Below, piece after piece: positions 1 to 11,348 of a stretch of 64,000 bases of DNA. The translations under genes were made by a program, and so were the position numbers. The stretch comes from Pseudomonas poae (lineage in GTDB: Bacteria; Pseudomonadota; Gammaproteobacteria; Pseudomonadales; Pseudomonadaceae). The stretch covers positions 434,001 to 498,000 of the forward strand of contig CP034537.1 of assembly GCA_004000515.1 (NCBI GenBank), given 5' to 3'. The first letter of the stretch is position 1; each line of letters opens with the position of its first letter. The notes beneath the pieces are model-generated. The model saw only the letters and a program-made list of their open reading frames with translations. It searched no databases and was not told the origin of the DNA.

Positions 1-2363
1 AGGTTCAGCTGCAACTGGTACGGAATGTCGCCAGACACCGGCAATGGCTGAGTAATTTTCAGCCAGTCGGTCAGCCGCTTGACGGTGACCTGGCCCTTGG
101 CCGTCACCCGAGTGCTGATTTTGCCCGGCTTACCGTCGGCAGTTATTTGCGCAGTGATGGGCCGATCAAACGCTTGGGCCGAGATGTTTTGGCCGCTGAG
201 GCCCTTGGCACTGTCAAAGCGGAAATCCCCCTTGAGCTGGGTCAGGTCCAGCGTCGGCTCAGCCAATTGCAGGCGCGACTTGTCGGTCTTGAAGTCCACC
301 ACGATTTTCGGCTCGGCGTCCTTGGCCAGCGGGATATCCAGGTCAAGGCTGCCTTGCAGGTCGCCATCGCCCTTCCAGCCGGCAAACGTCGATGCCGTTC
401 CGATCGGCGCTTCCTGAAGGATTTTCAAGCCATCACCCAGTCCACCGGCAAACCCGCCGGTCAGCAACAGATGACTGTCCTTGCCCGCAGGTGCATGGGG
501 AATGTTGACGTAGATGTCCTTGACCTTGGTATCGAGCAACTGGCCCTTGCTGGCCAGGATGCGCACGCCGCTCTCCTCGACGAACACTTCGCCCTTGACC
601 TTACTGACATGGGGCCAGCCTGGCTGGAACGCGAGTTCAGCGTCATGCACCTTGAAGAACAGGCTGATATTGCGCGAAGCCGGCAACGCATCGTGGTTAA
701 GCGAGCCTTGGTATTGGAAGAAACCCTCATCCACCGCGCCCTTGAGGATCGCGGTGCGCAGCCATTCATCCAACGCCGGGCTCAACACTGCCGGCAGGTA
801 TTTAGGGGTAAAACGCCCATCGCCATCGACCATGCCGACCCGCAGGTCCATATAGTCTTCTTGCGCCTCATCAAAATGCAGGCGGATCAAGAAGTCGGCA
901 GCGACCTTGCCCTCTTCACCCAGCACCTTGATATACGGGGCGATCAGGGTGAAACCTTCCTTGTCCAGCTTCCACGTCAGTCGCGCATTGGCCTGGATGT
1001 ACTGCCACGGCTTGGCGAAGATCGGGTCGAGATGCAGGGAAAAGTCCTTGCTGTCCATGCGAAGCTCACCGTGACCCAAGTCGCCGCTGATGCTACCGGA
1101 CACATTTCGCGCCGCCGGCGCACCGAAGTAGGCGTCAAAGCCGATGCGCTCCAGGTTGGCGGCGAAACTGACTTTTTGATCGCTGTTGTCTTGAGGGCGA
1201 AAATCCACCAGCACATTACGCAGCATGCCGGTGGCTTTCAGGTGTTCGATGGTTTTGGCGACGCCTTCCGGTAACGGCGCCAGGGCATTCAGCAACGGCG
1301 TGATGGGCGTCAGGTCCAGGCGGTCGGCCTGCAGTTTCCAGACCTCCAGGTCCTTGTCGGTAGCCAGGGTTTGCTGCAATTGCAGACGCGACTCCCAGCG
1401 AGTTTCTCCGAGGTTCATTGCCAGCGAATCGAACAGCACCTTAAGACCCGTCTCACTGCGTTGCAGGTAGGCTGTCAGTGCGAGATTTTCGATATGCACC
1501 GGCTTACGGTCGGCGTAGCTGCCCGCCACCTGTGGCGAGTTGAGGCGCACCACCGCGCTTTGCACAGTCCCCTTGGCCCATGTCAGCCAGAACTCGCCGC
1601 CGGCCTTGAGTTGGGTAAGCTTCCACTGTTGAGTCAGCTTGGCCGGAACCCACTTGGCCCAATCACTCTGCGGCAAGCTGAGGTAGGCCTGAACCTCACC
1701 GTCCTTCCACTGGCTTGCGCGAATGCGGGTACGCAGGCTGACAGCCAAAGGCTGGCCATCAGGCAGGGTCAAGCGTGCGTCCAGCCGTTGGCGCGTCATG
1801 CCGGTGTGCAGGCTCAAGCCTACATACGTCAGCGTCATCGGGGCCTGGTCGAATGGCTGCAGGGTAACCTGGCTGTCGAGCAGCGATACGCGCTTGACCA
1901 TCTGCATACGCGTGAGCAACTGCTCCGGGTCCAGCGGCTGGTCGTCCTGTACTGGCACCCCTTGCAGCGCCCAGTGGCCGTCCTTGTCTTCCTTCACGCT
2001 GAGTTGCAGACCGCTGACTTCCAAATGGGCAATGCGCACTTCGCGCGCCATCAGACTGGCCCAGATGTCCGGTACTACTTCGACCTGGTCCAGGCGCAAT
2101 GCGCTGTTGCCCTCGCCGACCATCACGTCGTGGGCCAGCAATATGGGGGCGAAACCACTCCAACGGCCTTCAAGGCTGCCGATGTGCAGGGGCATATCCA
2201 CTGCGGCCTGGGCCTTGGCTTCAATTTCAGCGCGGTATTCAGCCACCAGCGGCGTCAATTCCCGCCCCAGGCTTACATACAACGCAGCAAACACCAGCAA
2301 CAAGGCACAGAGGCCCAGGCCCCAGCGGGTCAAAGCGGCAAAAAAGCGTGTCAGACGCTCCAT
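1..2363 (-). CDS. yhdP: YhdP-family AsmA-like envelope protein, N-terminal part (runs off left edge)
   Basis: An uninterrupted minus-strand frame from ATG at 2363 to the window edge codes for at least 787 residues. It starts MERLTRFFAALTRWG and has one N-terminal transmembrane anchor (about residues 9-30). A long beta-rich region follows, typical of the AsmA/YhdP/TamB group of periplasm-spanning proteins that help carry phospholipid to the outer membrane. Family members are well over 1,000 residues, so the C-terminus lies outside the window. The gene is 75 bases downstream of rng in the same direction, the usual mre-maf-rng-yhdP order. The many plus-strand frames across it are shadows. Family assignment rests on context and recognisable sequence; the transport role is family knowledge. 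Confidence 0.88.
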   Translation of the reverse strand, partial: MERLTRFFAALTRWGLGLCALLLVFAALYVSLGRELTPLVAEYRAEIEAKAQAAVDMPLHIGSLEGRWSGFAPILLAHDVMVGEGNSALRLDQVEVVPDIWASLMAREVRIAHLEVSGLQLSVKEDKDGHWALQGVPVQDDQPLDPEQLLTRMQMVKRVSLLDSQVTLQPFDQAPMTLTYVGLSLHTGMTRQRLDARLTLPDGQPLAVSLRTRIRASQWKDGEVQAYLSLPQSDWAKWVPAKLTQQWKLTQLKAGGEFWLTWAKGTVQSAVVRLNSPQVAGSYADRKPVHIENLALTAYLQRSETGLKVLFDSLAMNLGETRWESRLQLQQTLATDKDLEVWKLQADRLDLTPITPLLNALAPLPEGVAKTIEHLKATGMLRNVLVDFRPQDNSDQKVSFAANLERIGFDAYFGAPAARNVSGSISGDLGHGELRMDSKDFSLHLDPIFAKPWQYIQANARLTWKLDKEGFTLIAPYIKVLGEEGKVAADFLIRLHFDEAQEDYMDLRVGMVDGDGRFTPKYLPAVLSPALDEWLRTAILKGAVDEGFFQYQGSLNHDALPASRNISLFFKVHDAELAFQPGWPHVSKVKGEVFVEESGVRILASKGQLLDTKVKDIYVNIPHAPAGKDSHLLLTGGFAGGLGDGLKILQEAPIGTASTFAGWKGDGDLQGSLDLDIPLAKDAEPKIVVDFKTDKSRLQLAEPTLDLTQLKGDFRFDSAKGLSGQNISAQAFDRPITAQITADGKPGKISTRVTAKGQVTVKRLTDWLKITQPLPVSGDIPYQLQLN

Positions 2364-2438
2364 GTCAGGCGACCCTCAAAGCAATAGTCGGACAGCAGAT
2401 CAACGCCTGCCGGTCTCGTAAATAAAAGCGAATGGGGA

Positions 2439-3896
2439 TCAGAGCAGCACCACGTCGTATTGTTCCTGGGAATACATGGTTTCGACCTGGAAGCGAATCG
2501 TGCGGCCGATAAACCCCTCCAGCTCGGCGACGTTACCGGACTCTTCGTCCAGCAGGCGATCGACCACCTTCTGGTTGGCAAGCACTCTATAGCCTTCAGC
2601 CTGGTAAGCCCGCGCCTCCCGTAGGATTTCCCGGAAAATCTCGTAGCAAACCGTTTCCGGGGTCTTCAACTTGCCGCGCCCCTGGCAACTGCTGCACGGC
2701 TCGCACAGCACCTGCTCAAGGCTTTCGCGCGTGCGTTTGCGCGTCATCTGCACCAAGCCCAATTCGGTGATGCCAATGATATTGGTCTTGGCGTGATCAC
2801 GTTCCAGCTGTTTTTCGAGGGTGCGCAGCACCTGGCGTTGGTGCTCTTCATCTTCCATGTCGATGAAGTCGATGATGATGATGCCGCCCAGGTTGCGCAG
2901 GCGCAGTTGGCGAGCAATTGCAGTGGCCGCTTCGAGGTTGGTCTTGAAGATCGTTTCTTCGAGGTTGCGATGCCCTACGAAAGCGCCGGTGTTGACGTCG
3001 ATGGTGGTCATGGCTTCGGCCGGATCCACCACAAGATAGCCGCCGGACTTGAGCGGCACTTTGCGCTCAAGGGCTTTCTGGATCTCATCTTCGACGCCAT
3101 ACAGGTCAAAGATAGGCCGTTCGCCGGGATAGTGTTCCAGGCGATCAGCAATTTCCGGCATCAGTTCGGCCACGAATTGCGTGGTGCGCTGGAAGGTTTC
3201 CCGCGAGTCGATGCGAATTTTCTCAATCTTCGGGCTGACGAGGTCACGCAAGGTGCGCAGGGCCAGGCCCAAGTCTTCATAGATCACGCTCGGCGCGCCA
3301 ATCGTCTTGATCTGCGCGCCGATCTGGTCCCACAGGCGCCGCAGGTAACGGATGTCCATAAGGATTTCGTCAGCGCCGGCCCCCTCGGCGGCGGTACGCA
3401 GGATAAACCCGCCCGCTTCCTTGATGCCTTCGGCAGCCACGCAGTCGCTGACGACTTTTTTCAGGCGTTCGCGCTCGGCTTCGTCTTCAATTTTCAGGGA
3501 AATCCCGACATGGGCAGTGCGCGGCATGTAGACCAGATAGCGCGACGGAATCGACAACTGAGTGGTCAGGCGTGCGCCCTTGGAGCCGATGGGGTCCTTG
3601 GTAACTTGCACCACCAGGCTCTGCCCTTCATGCACCAGGGCGCTGATGCTTTCCACCGCCGGACCTTCGCGCAGTGAAATTTCCGAAGCATGGATAAACG
3701 CAGCACGGTCCAAACCGATATCGACGAATGCCGCCTGCATCCCCGGCAATACGCGCACCACCTTGCCCTTGTAGATATTGCCGACGATCCCGCGCTTCTG
3801 GGTGCGCTCGACATGCACTTCTTGCAGAACACCGTTCTCTACCACCGCCACGCGCGATTCCATCGGCGTGATATTGATCAGAATCTCTTCACTCAT
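2439..3896 (-). CDS. rng: Ribonuclease G
   Basis: 485 residues starting MSEEILINITPM at 3896; an upstream in-frame ATG at 3935 only adds unconserved residues. RNase G is an RNase E-type endonuclease that matures the 5' end of 16S rRNA and turns over some mRNAs. An S1-like domain lies around residues 37-127. The catalytic-domain acidic motif IIIIDFIDM is near residue 340. The zinc-link cysteines (CEPCSSCQGRG) are near residue 402, as in E. coli RNase G. Its length fits RNase G, without the long RNase E scaffold tail. It sits between maf and yhdP, all on the minus strand and probably co-transcribed. Confidence 0.96.
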   Translation of the reverse strand: MSEEILINITPMESRVAVVENGVLQEVHVERTQKRGIVGNIYKGKVVRVLPGMQAAFVDIGLDRAAFIHASEISLREGPAVESISALVHEGQSLVVQVTKDPIGSKGARLTTQLSIPSRYLVYMPRTAHVGISLKIEDEAERERLKKVVSDCVAAEGIKEAGGFILRTAAEGAGADEILMDIRYLRRLWDQIGAQIKTIGAPSVIYEDLGLALRTLRDLVSPKIEKIRIDSRETFQRTTQFVAELMPEIADRLEHYPGERPIFDLYGVEDEIQKALERKVPLKSGGYLVVDPAEAMTTIDVNTGAFVGHRNLEETIFKTNLEAATAIARQLRLRNLGGIIIIDFIDMEDEEHQRQVLRTLEKQLERDHAKTNIIGITELGLVQMTRKRTRESLEQVLCEPCSSCQGRGKLKTPETVCYEIFREILREARAYQAEGYRVLANQKVVDRLLDEESGNVAELEGFIGRTIRFQVETMYSQEQYDVVLL

Positions 3897-3966
3897 GGCT
3901 GGGTCTCGTTCAGGCGTTTTCACAATAGTGACCAATCGCTTAAGGCTGGGCGCGCAAGTCAGGCGT

Positions 3967-4562
3967 TCAGCGCGCGGTAAGGTTTTGCCAACAGGGTATG
4001 CCGAATTGGCCCAGCAGTTCTGCGGTTTCGCACACCGGTAGGCCTACCACGGCGGAATAGCTGCCATTGAGACCGGCGACAAATACCGAACCCAACCCCT
4101 GGATAGCATAGCCGCCCGCCTTGTCCTGAGGCTCACCACTGTGCCAGTAGGTGGTCGCTTCCTCGATAGAAATTCCGCGAAAAAGCACCCGACTGCTTAC
4201 ACATCGAGTTACGCAACGCTGCCCGTCAGTAAGTGCAACAGCAGTGAGCACTTCATGTTCCCGCCCGCCAATGCCATCAGCATCGCCAGAGCATCGGCCT
4301 GGTCAACGGGTTTCCCGAGGATATTGCCATCGACAATCACGGCCGTATCGGCACCCAGTACACACATGCCGGTGGTGCTTTCAAGCGCAGCAAAACCCGC
4401 CGTTGCCTTGCCACGGGCAAGACGCTCGACGTACGAAACGGCGGATTCATTTGTAAGAGGAGTTTCATCAATAGTGGCGCTGACCACGGTGAAGGGCACA
4501 CCGATCTGGGTCAGCAGTTCACGCCGCCTCGGGGAGCCCGAGGCCAGATAAAGCGAATTCAT
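3967..4562 (-). CDS. maf: Maf-family nucleotide pyrophosphatase (one frameshift, frame-corrected)
   Basis: The N-terminal half (from [17 protein letters not shown] at 4562) and the C-terminal half (ending at 3967) are in different frames. Adding one G at the C-run 4260-4262 joins them as [18 protein letters not shown] and gives a normal 198-residue Maf protein. Maf hydrolyses non-canonical nucleotides or dTTP/UTP and is linked to septation. The substrate loop SGSPRRREL, the GADTAV motif and the C-terminal [12 protein letters not shown] segment are all present across the two halves. It lies between mreD and rng. The break is more likely a sequencing error than a true pseudogene, because both halves are fully conserved. 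Confidence 0.9.
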
Positions 4563-4613
4563 TGAAGACTCTCCCTGAGGGGCTCGATAACCAGGCAGAG
4601 CCTCGCAATCCAT

Positions 4614-5102
4614 TCAATTGATTTTATAGCGACGACGTAACCCACGTAGACCGAAGCTGATCCAAGGCCACAGCAGCGCACTGACCAGGGCGGGCAGAAC
4701 CAACGCCAGGGTCGGCTGGCGGTTGCCGGTCAAAGCACTGAGCCACAGTTGAACCAGCTGCGCCAGGCCGAAGATCACCAGGATCACCAGGCACTGCTGC
4801 CACATTGGAAACATGCGTAAACGCTGCTGCAATGACAGCACCAGGAAGGTGATCAGCGTCAGGATCAACGCGTTCTGACCCAGCAAGGTGCCATACAGCA
4901 CATCTTCCGCCAAGCCCAGGAACATCGCCGTGACCATGCCGACTTTGTGCGGCAGGTTCAGTGACCAGAACGCTAGCAGCAGCGCCAGCCAGAGCGGGCG
5001 CAGGATTTCCATGAATTGCGGCAATGGCGAAACGCTGAGCAACAAGCCGATGGCAAAAGTCAGCCAGACGATCCAGCCATTGCGCGAATGAGTACCGGCC
5101 AT
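4614..5102 (-). CDS. mreD: Rod shape-determining protein MreD
   Basis: 162 residues, almost entirely hydrophobic, with about five to six membrane segments, matching MreD in size and character. MreD is an inner-membrane component of the elongasome that works with MreC and MreB in lateral wall synthesis. Its ATG overlaps the mreC stop codon by one base (TAATG), which points to translational coupling. Identity rests mainly on position after mreC and on topology, because MreD sequences are weakly conserved. Confidence 0.93.
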   Translation of the reverse strand: MAGTHSRNGWIVWLTFAIGLLLSVSPLPQFMEILRPLWLALLLAFWSLNLPHKVGMVTAMFLGLAEDVLYGTLLGQNALILTLITFLVLSLQQRLRMFPMWQQCLVILVIFGLAQLVQLWLSALTGNRQPTLALVLPALVSALLWPWISFGLRGLRRRYKIN

Positions 5103-6172
5103 TATTCCTCCCTCTGCCGTGTAGTGGCCGGGGCGGCCACCGGAGGCTTGGCTGCAGGCGTTGCGGCCGGTGGCTTGGTTGCGGCCGGTTTAGCAGCGCG
5201 CGCGCTGTGGGCCGCAGGCTTGACCGGTGTTGCGACGGGTGCCGCAGCAGCAGGCGCAGGCGCGGGTGGCCCGACGAATGCCGGCTTTGGCACCGTTGCA
5301 GGCACGATCGGCGCAATCCCGTTTTGCTTGTCTTCCGCCTCCTGTGCCTGAGCGGCGTCATTGGCGCGCTCTTCGGGAGTGCGGTTGTCGCTGAACACCA
5401 GCAACAGGTAGCGGCTGCGGTTCAGGGCGGCAGTCGGCACCGCACGCACAATGGCGAACGGCTGGCCGGAGTCGTGGATCACTTCCTTGACCGTGGCCAC
5501 CGGGTAACCTGCCGGGAAACGCTGGCCGAGGCCGGAGCTGACCAGCAGGTCACCTTCCTTGATGTCGGCAGTGTCGGCGACGTGACGCAACTCCAGGCGC
5601 TCGGGGTTGCCAGTACCGCTGGCAATCGCCCGCAAGCCGTTGCGGTTCACCTGCACTGGAATGCTATGGGTGGTGTCCGTCAGCAGTAATACCCGCGAAG
5701 TGTAGGGCATCAACTCGACCACCTGCCCCATCAGGCCACGGGCATCGAGCACCGGCTGACCCAGCACCACGCCGTCGCGCTCACCCTTGTTGATGATGAT
5801 GCGATGGGTGAAGGGGTTGGGGTCCATGCCGATCAACTCGGCCACTTCGACCTTTTCGTTGACCAATGCGGAAGAATTGAGCAACTCACGCAGCCGAACG
5901 TTCTGCTCGGTCAGGGCCGCCAGCTTTTGCATGCGCCCCTGCAGCAGCAGGTTCTCAGTCTTGAGTTTTTCGTTCTCGGCGACCAGTTCAGTGCGGCTGC
6001 CAAATTGGCTGGCCACGCCCTGGTAGAGACGTTGCGGCAGGTCGGTGATCCAGTAAGTCTGCATCAACACCAGCGACATCTGGCTGCGCACGGGCTTGAG
6101 CAGTGCAAAGCGGGCATCGACCACCATCAGCGCGACCGAAAGCACGACCAGCACCAACAGGCGCACGCCCAA
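5102..6172 (-). CDS. mreC: Rod shape-determining protein MreC
   Basis: 356 residues from the TTG at 6172. A membrane anchor (VRLLVLVVLSVALMVVDARF) is followed by a coiled coil (around ENEKLKTENLLLQGRM) and the periplasmic beta domains (GERDGVVLGQPVLDARGLMGQV). The C-terminal tail of about 80 residues is rich in Ala, Pro and Lys. MreC links cytoplasmic MreB to the periplasmic wall-synthesis machinery. The start is odd: ten conserved-looking in-frame codons lie upstream (IKPLFAKGPS) and begin with ATT at 6202, six bases after a strong GGAGGAG ribosome-binding site. The TTG at 6172 has only a weak site. The true protein may therefore be 366 residues with a rare ATT start. Confidence 0.94.
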   Translation of the reverse strand: MGVRLLVLVVLSVALMVVDARFALLKPVRSQMSLVLMQTYWITDLPQRLYQGVASQFGSRTELVAENEKLKTENLLLQGRMQKLAALTEQNVRLRELLNSSALVNEKVEVAELIGMDPNPFTHRIIINKGERDGVVLGQPVLDARGLMGQVVELMPYTSRVLLLTDTTHSIPVQVNRNGLRAIASGTGNPERLELRHVADTADIKEGDLLVSSGLGQRFPAGYPVATVKEVIHDSGQPFAIVRAVPTAALNRSRYLLLVFSDNRTPEERANDAAQAQEAEDKQNGIAPIVPATVPKPAFVGPPAPAPAAAAPVATPVKPAAHSARAAKPAATKPPAATPAAKPPVAAPATTRQREE

Positions 6173-6281
6173 TGAGGGGCCTTTGGCGAAAAGCGGTTTA
6201 ATAAGCCGCTCCTCCCAGGCAAATGTTTTCTTTATTCATACGGCATCTAACCGGCCTGGATGCAGATTGAAGAAGATAAAC

Positions 6282-6317
6282 GCCAACAGGCAGCACTGCA
6301 AAGTGCTGCCTGTTGGC
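6282..6317 (-). terminator. Strong hairpin between mreB and mreC
   Basis: The arms 6282-6297 and 6302-6317 form a perfect 16-bp stem (gccaacaggcagcact) with a 4-base loop. It lies just downstream of the mreB stop and upstream of mreC. On the minus strand it is followed by only GTTTATC, so it is at best a weak terminator. It could attenuate transcription into mreCD or protect the 3' end of the abundant mreB message. Confidence 0.55.
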
Positions 6318-6341
6318 CAAGCATGAACCGTTCAACCAGGC

Positions 6342-7589
<1,248 letters not shown>

Positions 7590-7877
7590 ATGGCGCTTGA
7601 ACGCTCCGACGTGGAAAAAATCGCGCATCTGGCCTCGCTTGGCCTGAATGAAGCCGATCTTCCACAGACCACCGCAGCCCTGAACAGCATTCTCGGGCTG
7701 GTTGACCAAATGCAGGCCGTGAATACCGACGGCATCGAGCCCCTGGCGCACCCGCTGGAAGCCAGCCAGCGCCTGCGTGCAGACGTCGTGACCGAACGCA
7801 ATAATCGCGAGGCCTACCAGTCCATCGCGCCAGCGGTCGAAAACGGCCTGTACCTGGTTCCGAAAGTCATCGACTAA
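7590..7877 (+). CDS. gatC: Aspartyl/glutamyl-tRNA amidotransferase subunit C
   Basis: 95 residues, [19 protein letters not shown] at the N-terminus and ending with YLVPKVID, as in GatC. It is the small subunit that stabilises the GatA-GatB interface of the enzyme that converts Glu-tRNA(Gln) or Asp-tRNA(Asn) to the amidated forms. Organisms without AsnRS or GlnRS depend on it. A ribosome-binding site (tggaga) lies upstream. gatA starts 16 bases after its stop. Confidence 0.97.
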   Translation: MALERSDVEKIAHLASLGLNEADLPQTTAALNSILGLVDQMQAVNTDGIEPLAHPLEASQRLRADVVTERNNREAYQSIAPAVENGLYLVPKVID

Positions 7878-7893
7878 AGGGAAAGAGCCTTTC

Positions 7894-9346
7894 ATGCATC
7901 ACATGACTCTGGCCGAGATCGCCCGCGGTCTCGCCGACAAAAAGTTTTCGTCCGAAGAGCTGACCAAGACCCTGCTTGAGCGCATCGCCGAGCACGATTC
8001 AAAGGTCAACAGCTTCATCAGCCTCACCGAAGAGCTGGCCCTGAGCCAGGCCAAGGCCGCCGACGTGCGTCGCGCCAACGGTGAAAATGGCGCATTGCTG
8101 GGTGCTCCAATCGCCCACAAGGACTTGTTCTGCACCCAGGGCATTCGCACCAGTTGCGGCTCCAAGATGCTCGACAACTTCAAGGCGCCCTACGACGCTA
8201 CCGTGGTGTCCAAGCTGGCTGCTGCCGGGGCTGTGACCCTGGGCAAGACCAACATGGACGAATTCGCCATGGGTTCGGCCAACGAGTCGAGCTACTACGG
8301 CGCGGTGAAAAACCCGTGGAACCTGGAACACGTGCCTGGCGGTTCGTCCGGCGGTTCGGCTGCTGCCGTTGCGGCGCGCTTCCTGCCGGCGGCCACGGCC
8401 ACCGACACCGGCGGTTCCATCCGCCAGCCAGCGGCCTTCACTAACCTCACCGGTTTGAAGCCGACCTACGGTCGCGTTTTCCCGCTGGGGCATGATCGCC
8501 TATGCATCCAGCCTCGATCAGGGCGGCCCTTTGGCACGCACCGCCGAAGACTGCGCAATTTTGTTACAAGGCATGGCCGGATTCGATAAACAGGACTCCA
8601 CCAGCATCGATGAGCCGGTGCCGGACTACAGCGCCAGCCTCAACACCTCGATCAAAGGCCTGCGCATCGGTGTGCCGAAGGAATACTTCAGCGCCGGTCT
8701 CGACCCGCGCATCGCCCAGCTTGTGCACAACAGCGTCAAGGAGCTGGAAAAGCTCGGCGCCGTGATCAAGAAAGTCAGCCTGCCGAACAACGGGCACGCC
8801 ATTCCTGCGTACTACGTGATCGCACCGGCCGAGGCCTCTTCGAACCTGTCGCGTTTCGACGGTGTGCGTTTCGGCTACCGCTGCGAAAACCCGAAAGACC
8901 TCACCGACCTGTACAAGCGCTCCCGTGGCGAAGGCTTCGGCGTGGAAGTACAACGCCGCATCATGGTCGGTGCCTACGCACTGTCGGCCGGTTACTACGA
9001 TGCGTACTACCTCAAGGCGCAAAAAATCCGTCGCCTGGTCAAAAACGACTTCATGGCGGCCTTTGAAGAAGTCGACGTGATCCTCGGCCCAACCACGCCG
9101 AACCCGGCCTGGAAGCTCGGCGCCAAGAATGGCGACCCGGTGGCTGCGTACCTCGAAGACCTGTACACCATCACCGCCAACCTCGCGGGCTTGCCGGGCT
9201 TGTCCATGCCAGCGGGTTTCGTCGATGGCCTGCCGGTCGGCGTGCAACTGCTCGCCCCGTATTTCCAGGAAGGCCGCCTGCTCAATGTGGCGCACCAGTA
9301 CCAGTTGCACACCGACTGGCACACTCGCACCCCTACCGGCTTCTGA
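7894..9346 (+). CDS. gatA: Aspartyl/glutamyl-tRNA amidotransferase subunit A (one frameshift, frame-corrected)
   Basis: Two overlapping frames, 7894-8589 and 8492-9346, together make one GatA of 483 residues. Removing one T from the run 8477-8480 restores the motif [21 protein letters not shown]. The amidase-signature chemistry is complete: catalytic Lys in [10 protein letters not shown], and the Ser region [13 protein letters not shown] followed by [12 protein letters not shown]. GatA generates ammonia from glutamine and passes it to GatB. The start [13 protein letters not shown] at 7894 is preceded by aaagggaaagag. The gene is needed for translation in pseudomonads, so the frameshift is almost certainly a sequencing error. 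Confidence 0.93.
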
Positions 9347-9356
9347 GGAGAACACT

Positions 9357-10802
9357 ATGCAATGGGAAGTTGTGATCGGGCTGGAGATTCATACCCAGCT
9401 CGCCACCCAATCGAAGATTTTCTCCGGTAGCGCCACCACGTTCGGTTCAGAGCCGAACACCCAGGCCAGCCTGGTAGACCTGGGCATGCCCGGCGTTCTG
9501 CCGGTGCTGAACCAGGAAGCGGTGCGCATGGCGGTGATGTTTGGCCTGGCGATTGACGCCGAGATCGGCCAGCACAACGTGTTCGCGCGCAAGAACTACT
9601 TCTATCCGGACCTGCCCAAGGGCTACCAGATCAGCCAGATGGAACTGCCAATTGTCGGCAAGGGCCACCTGGATATCCCGCTGGAAGACGGCACCATCAA
9701 GCGTGTCGGCGTCACCCGCGCCCACCTGGAAGAAGACGCCGGCAAGAGCCTGCACGAAGAATTCCCGGGCGCGACCGGTATCGACCTGAACCGCGCTGGC
9801 ACACCGCTGCTGGAAATCGTCTCCGAGCCTGACATGCGCAGCGCCAAGGAAGCCGTGGCCTACGTCAAGACCATCCACGCGCTGGTGCGCTACCTGGGCA
9901 TCTGCGACGGCAACATGGCCGAAGGCTCGCTGCGTTGCGACTGCAACGTGTCGATCCGCCCAAAGGGCCAGGCCGAATACGGCACCCGCTGCGAGATCAA
10001 GAACGTCAACTCGTTCCGTTTCATCGAGAAGGCGATCAACAGCGAAGTGCGTCGCCAGATCGAGCTGATCGAAGACGGCGGCAAGGTCATCCAGCAGACC
10101 CGCCTGTACGACCCGAACAAAGACGAAACCCGCGCCATGCGCAGCAAAGAGGAAGCCAACGACTACCGTTACTTCCCCGACCCGGACCTGTTGCCGGTGG
10201 TCATCGAGGACTCGTTCCTGAATGACGTGCGCGCCACCCTGCCGGAATTGCCGCAGCAAAAACGCGAGCGCTTCCAGGAGCAGTTCGGCCTGTCGGTCTA
10301 CGATGCCAGCGTCTTGGCTTCCAGCCGTGAGCAAGCCAACTACTTCGAAAAAGTCGTGAGCATTGCCGGTGACGCCAAGCTGGCGGCCAACTGGGTGATG
10401 GTTGAGCTGGGCAGCCTGTTGAACAAACAGGGCCTGGAAATCGACGAAGCTCCGGTCACTGCCGAGCAGTTGGGCGGCATGCTGCTGCGCATCAAGGACA
10501 ACACCATTTCCGGCAAAATCGCCAAGACCGTGTTCGAAGCCATGGCCAGCGGTGAAGGCAGCAGCGACGAGATCATCGAGAAGCGCGGCCTCAAGCAAGT
10601 CACCGACAGCGGCGCCATTTCGGCCGTTCTGGATGAAATGCTTGCGGCCAATGCCGAGCAGGTCGAGCAATACCGCGCGGCAGACGAAGCCAAGCGCGGC
10701 AAGATGTTCGGCTTCTTTGTGGGCCAGGCGATGAAAGCCTCCAAAGGCAAGGCCAACCCGCAACAGGTGAACGAATTGCTGAAAAGCAAGCTCGAAGGCT
10801 GA
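9357..10802 (+). CDS. gatB: Aspartyl/glutamyl-tRNA amidotransferase subunit B
   Basis: 481 residues starting [15 protein letters not shown] at 9357 with a gaggag ribosome-binding site; longer in-frame starts reach back into gatA and are rejected. The GatB/GatE kinase-amidotransferase core has [27 protein letters not shown] and the [17 protein letters not shown] region. The C-terminal YqeY-like helical domain ends [15 protein letters not shown]. It binds the misacylated tRNA and activates its side-chain carboxylate. It closes the gatCAB operon and is followed by a REP palindrome. Confidence 0.98.
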   Translation: MQWEVVIGLEIHTQLATQSKIFSGSATTFGSEPNTQASLVDLGMPGVLPVLNQEAVRMAVMFGLAIDAEIGQHNVFARKNYFYPDLPKGYQISQMELPIVGKGHLDIPLEDGTIKRVGVTRAHLEEDAGKSLHEEFPGATGIDLNRAGTPLLEIVSEPDMRSAKEAVAYVKTIHALVRYLGICDGNMAEGSLRCDCNVSIRPKGQAEYGTRCEIKNVNSFRFIEKAINSEVRRQIELIEDGGKVIQQTRLYDPNKDETRAMRSKEEANDYRYFPDPDLLPVVIEDSFLNDVRATLPELPQQKRERFQEQFGLSVYDASVLASSREQANYFEKVVSIAGDAKLAANWVMVELGSLLNKQGLEIDEAPVTAEQLGGMLLRIKDNTISGKIAKTVFEAMASGEGSSDEIIEKRGLKQVTDSGAISAVLDEMLAANAEQVEQYRAADEAKRGKMFGFFVGQAMKASKGKANPQQVNELLKSKLEG

Positions 10803-10851
10803 CAGCGATGAATGGTCCGGGTGCAGATTTGACTTGCCACCCGGATCCCCT

Positions 10852-10936
10852 GTGGGAGCTGGCTTGCCTGCGATTGCATCACCTCGGTGTTATTGAGACA
10901 CCGAGTCGTCTGCATCGCAGGCAAGCCAGCTCCCAC
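10852..10936. repeat. Bipartite REP palindrome, type 1
   Basis: Perfect 23-bp arms (gtgggagctggcttgcctgc at 10852, complement ending 10936) flank a loop that contains a second small stem (ctcggtgt/acaccgag). It sits between gatB and the RlpA-like gene. The same arm sequence recurs at 30783 and 34759. This is the inverted-pair REP arrangement of fluorescent pseudomonads. Confidence 0.85.
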
Positions 10937-10960
10937 ATTGGTTATGGGGCACCTTAGAAA

Positions 10961-11332
10961 ATGAAGCGTCTACTCGGCCTCCTGGCCCTGTTCTCCCTGT
11001 TGGCCGGTTGCGCCAGCGGCCTCATCAACCCCAACGGCTACGACGAAACCGGCACCGCCTCGTATTACGGCGCCAAGCACCATGGCAACAAGACCGCCAG
11101 TGGTGAACCTTTCAACCAGAACGCCCTGACCGCCGCCCACCGGCAATTGCCGTTCGGCACCCAGGTCAAGGTCACCAATCTCGACAACGATAAATCCGTG
11201 GTTGTCCGCATCAATGATCGCGGCCCGCATACCCGTGGGCGCTTGATTGATTTGTCACGCAAGGCTGCCGAGCAGTTGGGCATGATCAGCAGCGGCACGG
11301 CGCGAGTGCGCGTGCAAGCCTTGGGCAACTAA
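10961..11332 (+). CDS. RlpA-like septal-ring lytic transglycosylase lipoprotein, short form
   Basis: 123 residues. A lipoprotein signal with lipobox LLAGC (Cys at about residue 17) is followed directly by a double-psi beta-barrel ([21 protein letters not shown] ... VRINDRGPH...GRLIDLS). RlpA enzymes cleave denuded glycan at the septum. This copy has no SPOR domain, so it is shorter than the usual septal RlpA and would not be recruited by denuded glycan through SPOR. It lies between gatB and the antiporter gene. Family is clear; activity and septal role are inferred. Confidence 0.88.
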   Translation: MKRLLGLLALFSLLAGCASGLINPNGYDETGTASYYGAKHHGNKTASGEPFNQNALTAAHRQLPFGTQVKVTNLDNDKSVVVRINDRGPHTRGRLIDLSRKAAEQLGMISSGTARVRVQALGN

Positions 11333-11348
11333 CCATGGAGGACCGGTC

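Noticed and set aside
147..1274. Long plus-strand open frame (and similar ones at 1371-2387, 6369-7430 and 60602-62203)
   Set aside because: Shadows of minus-strand genes (yhdP, mreB, prfC) caused by high GC; no ribosome-binding sites and no recognisable protein sequence.
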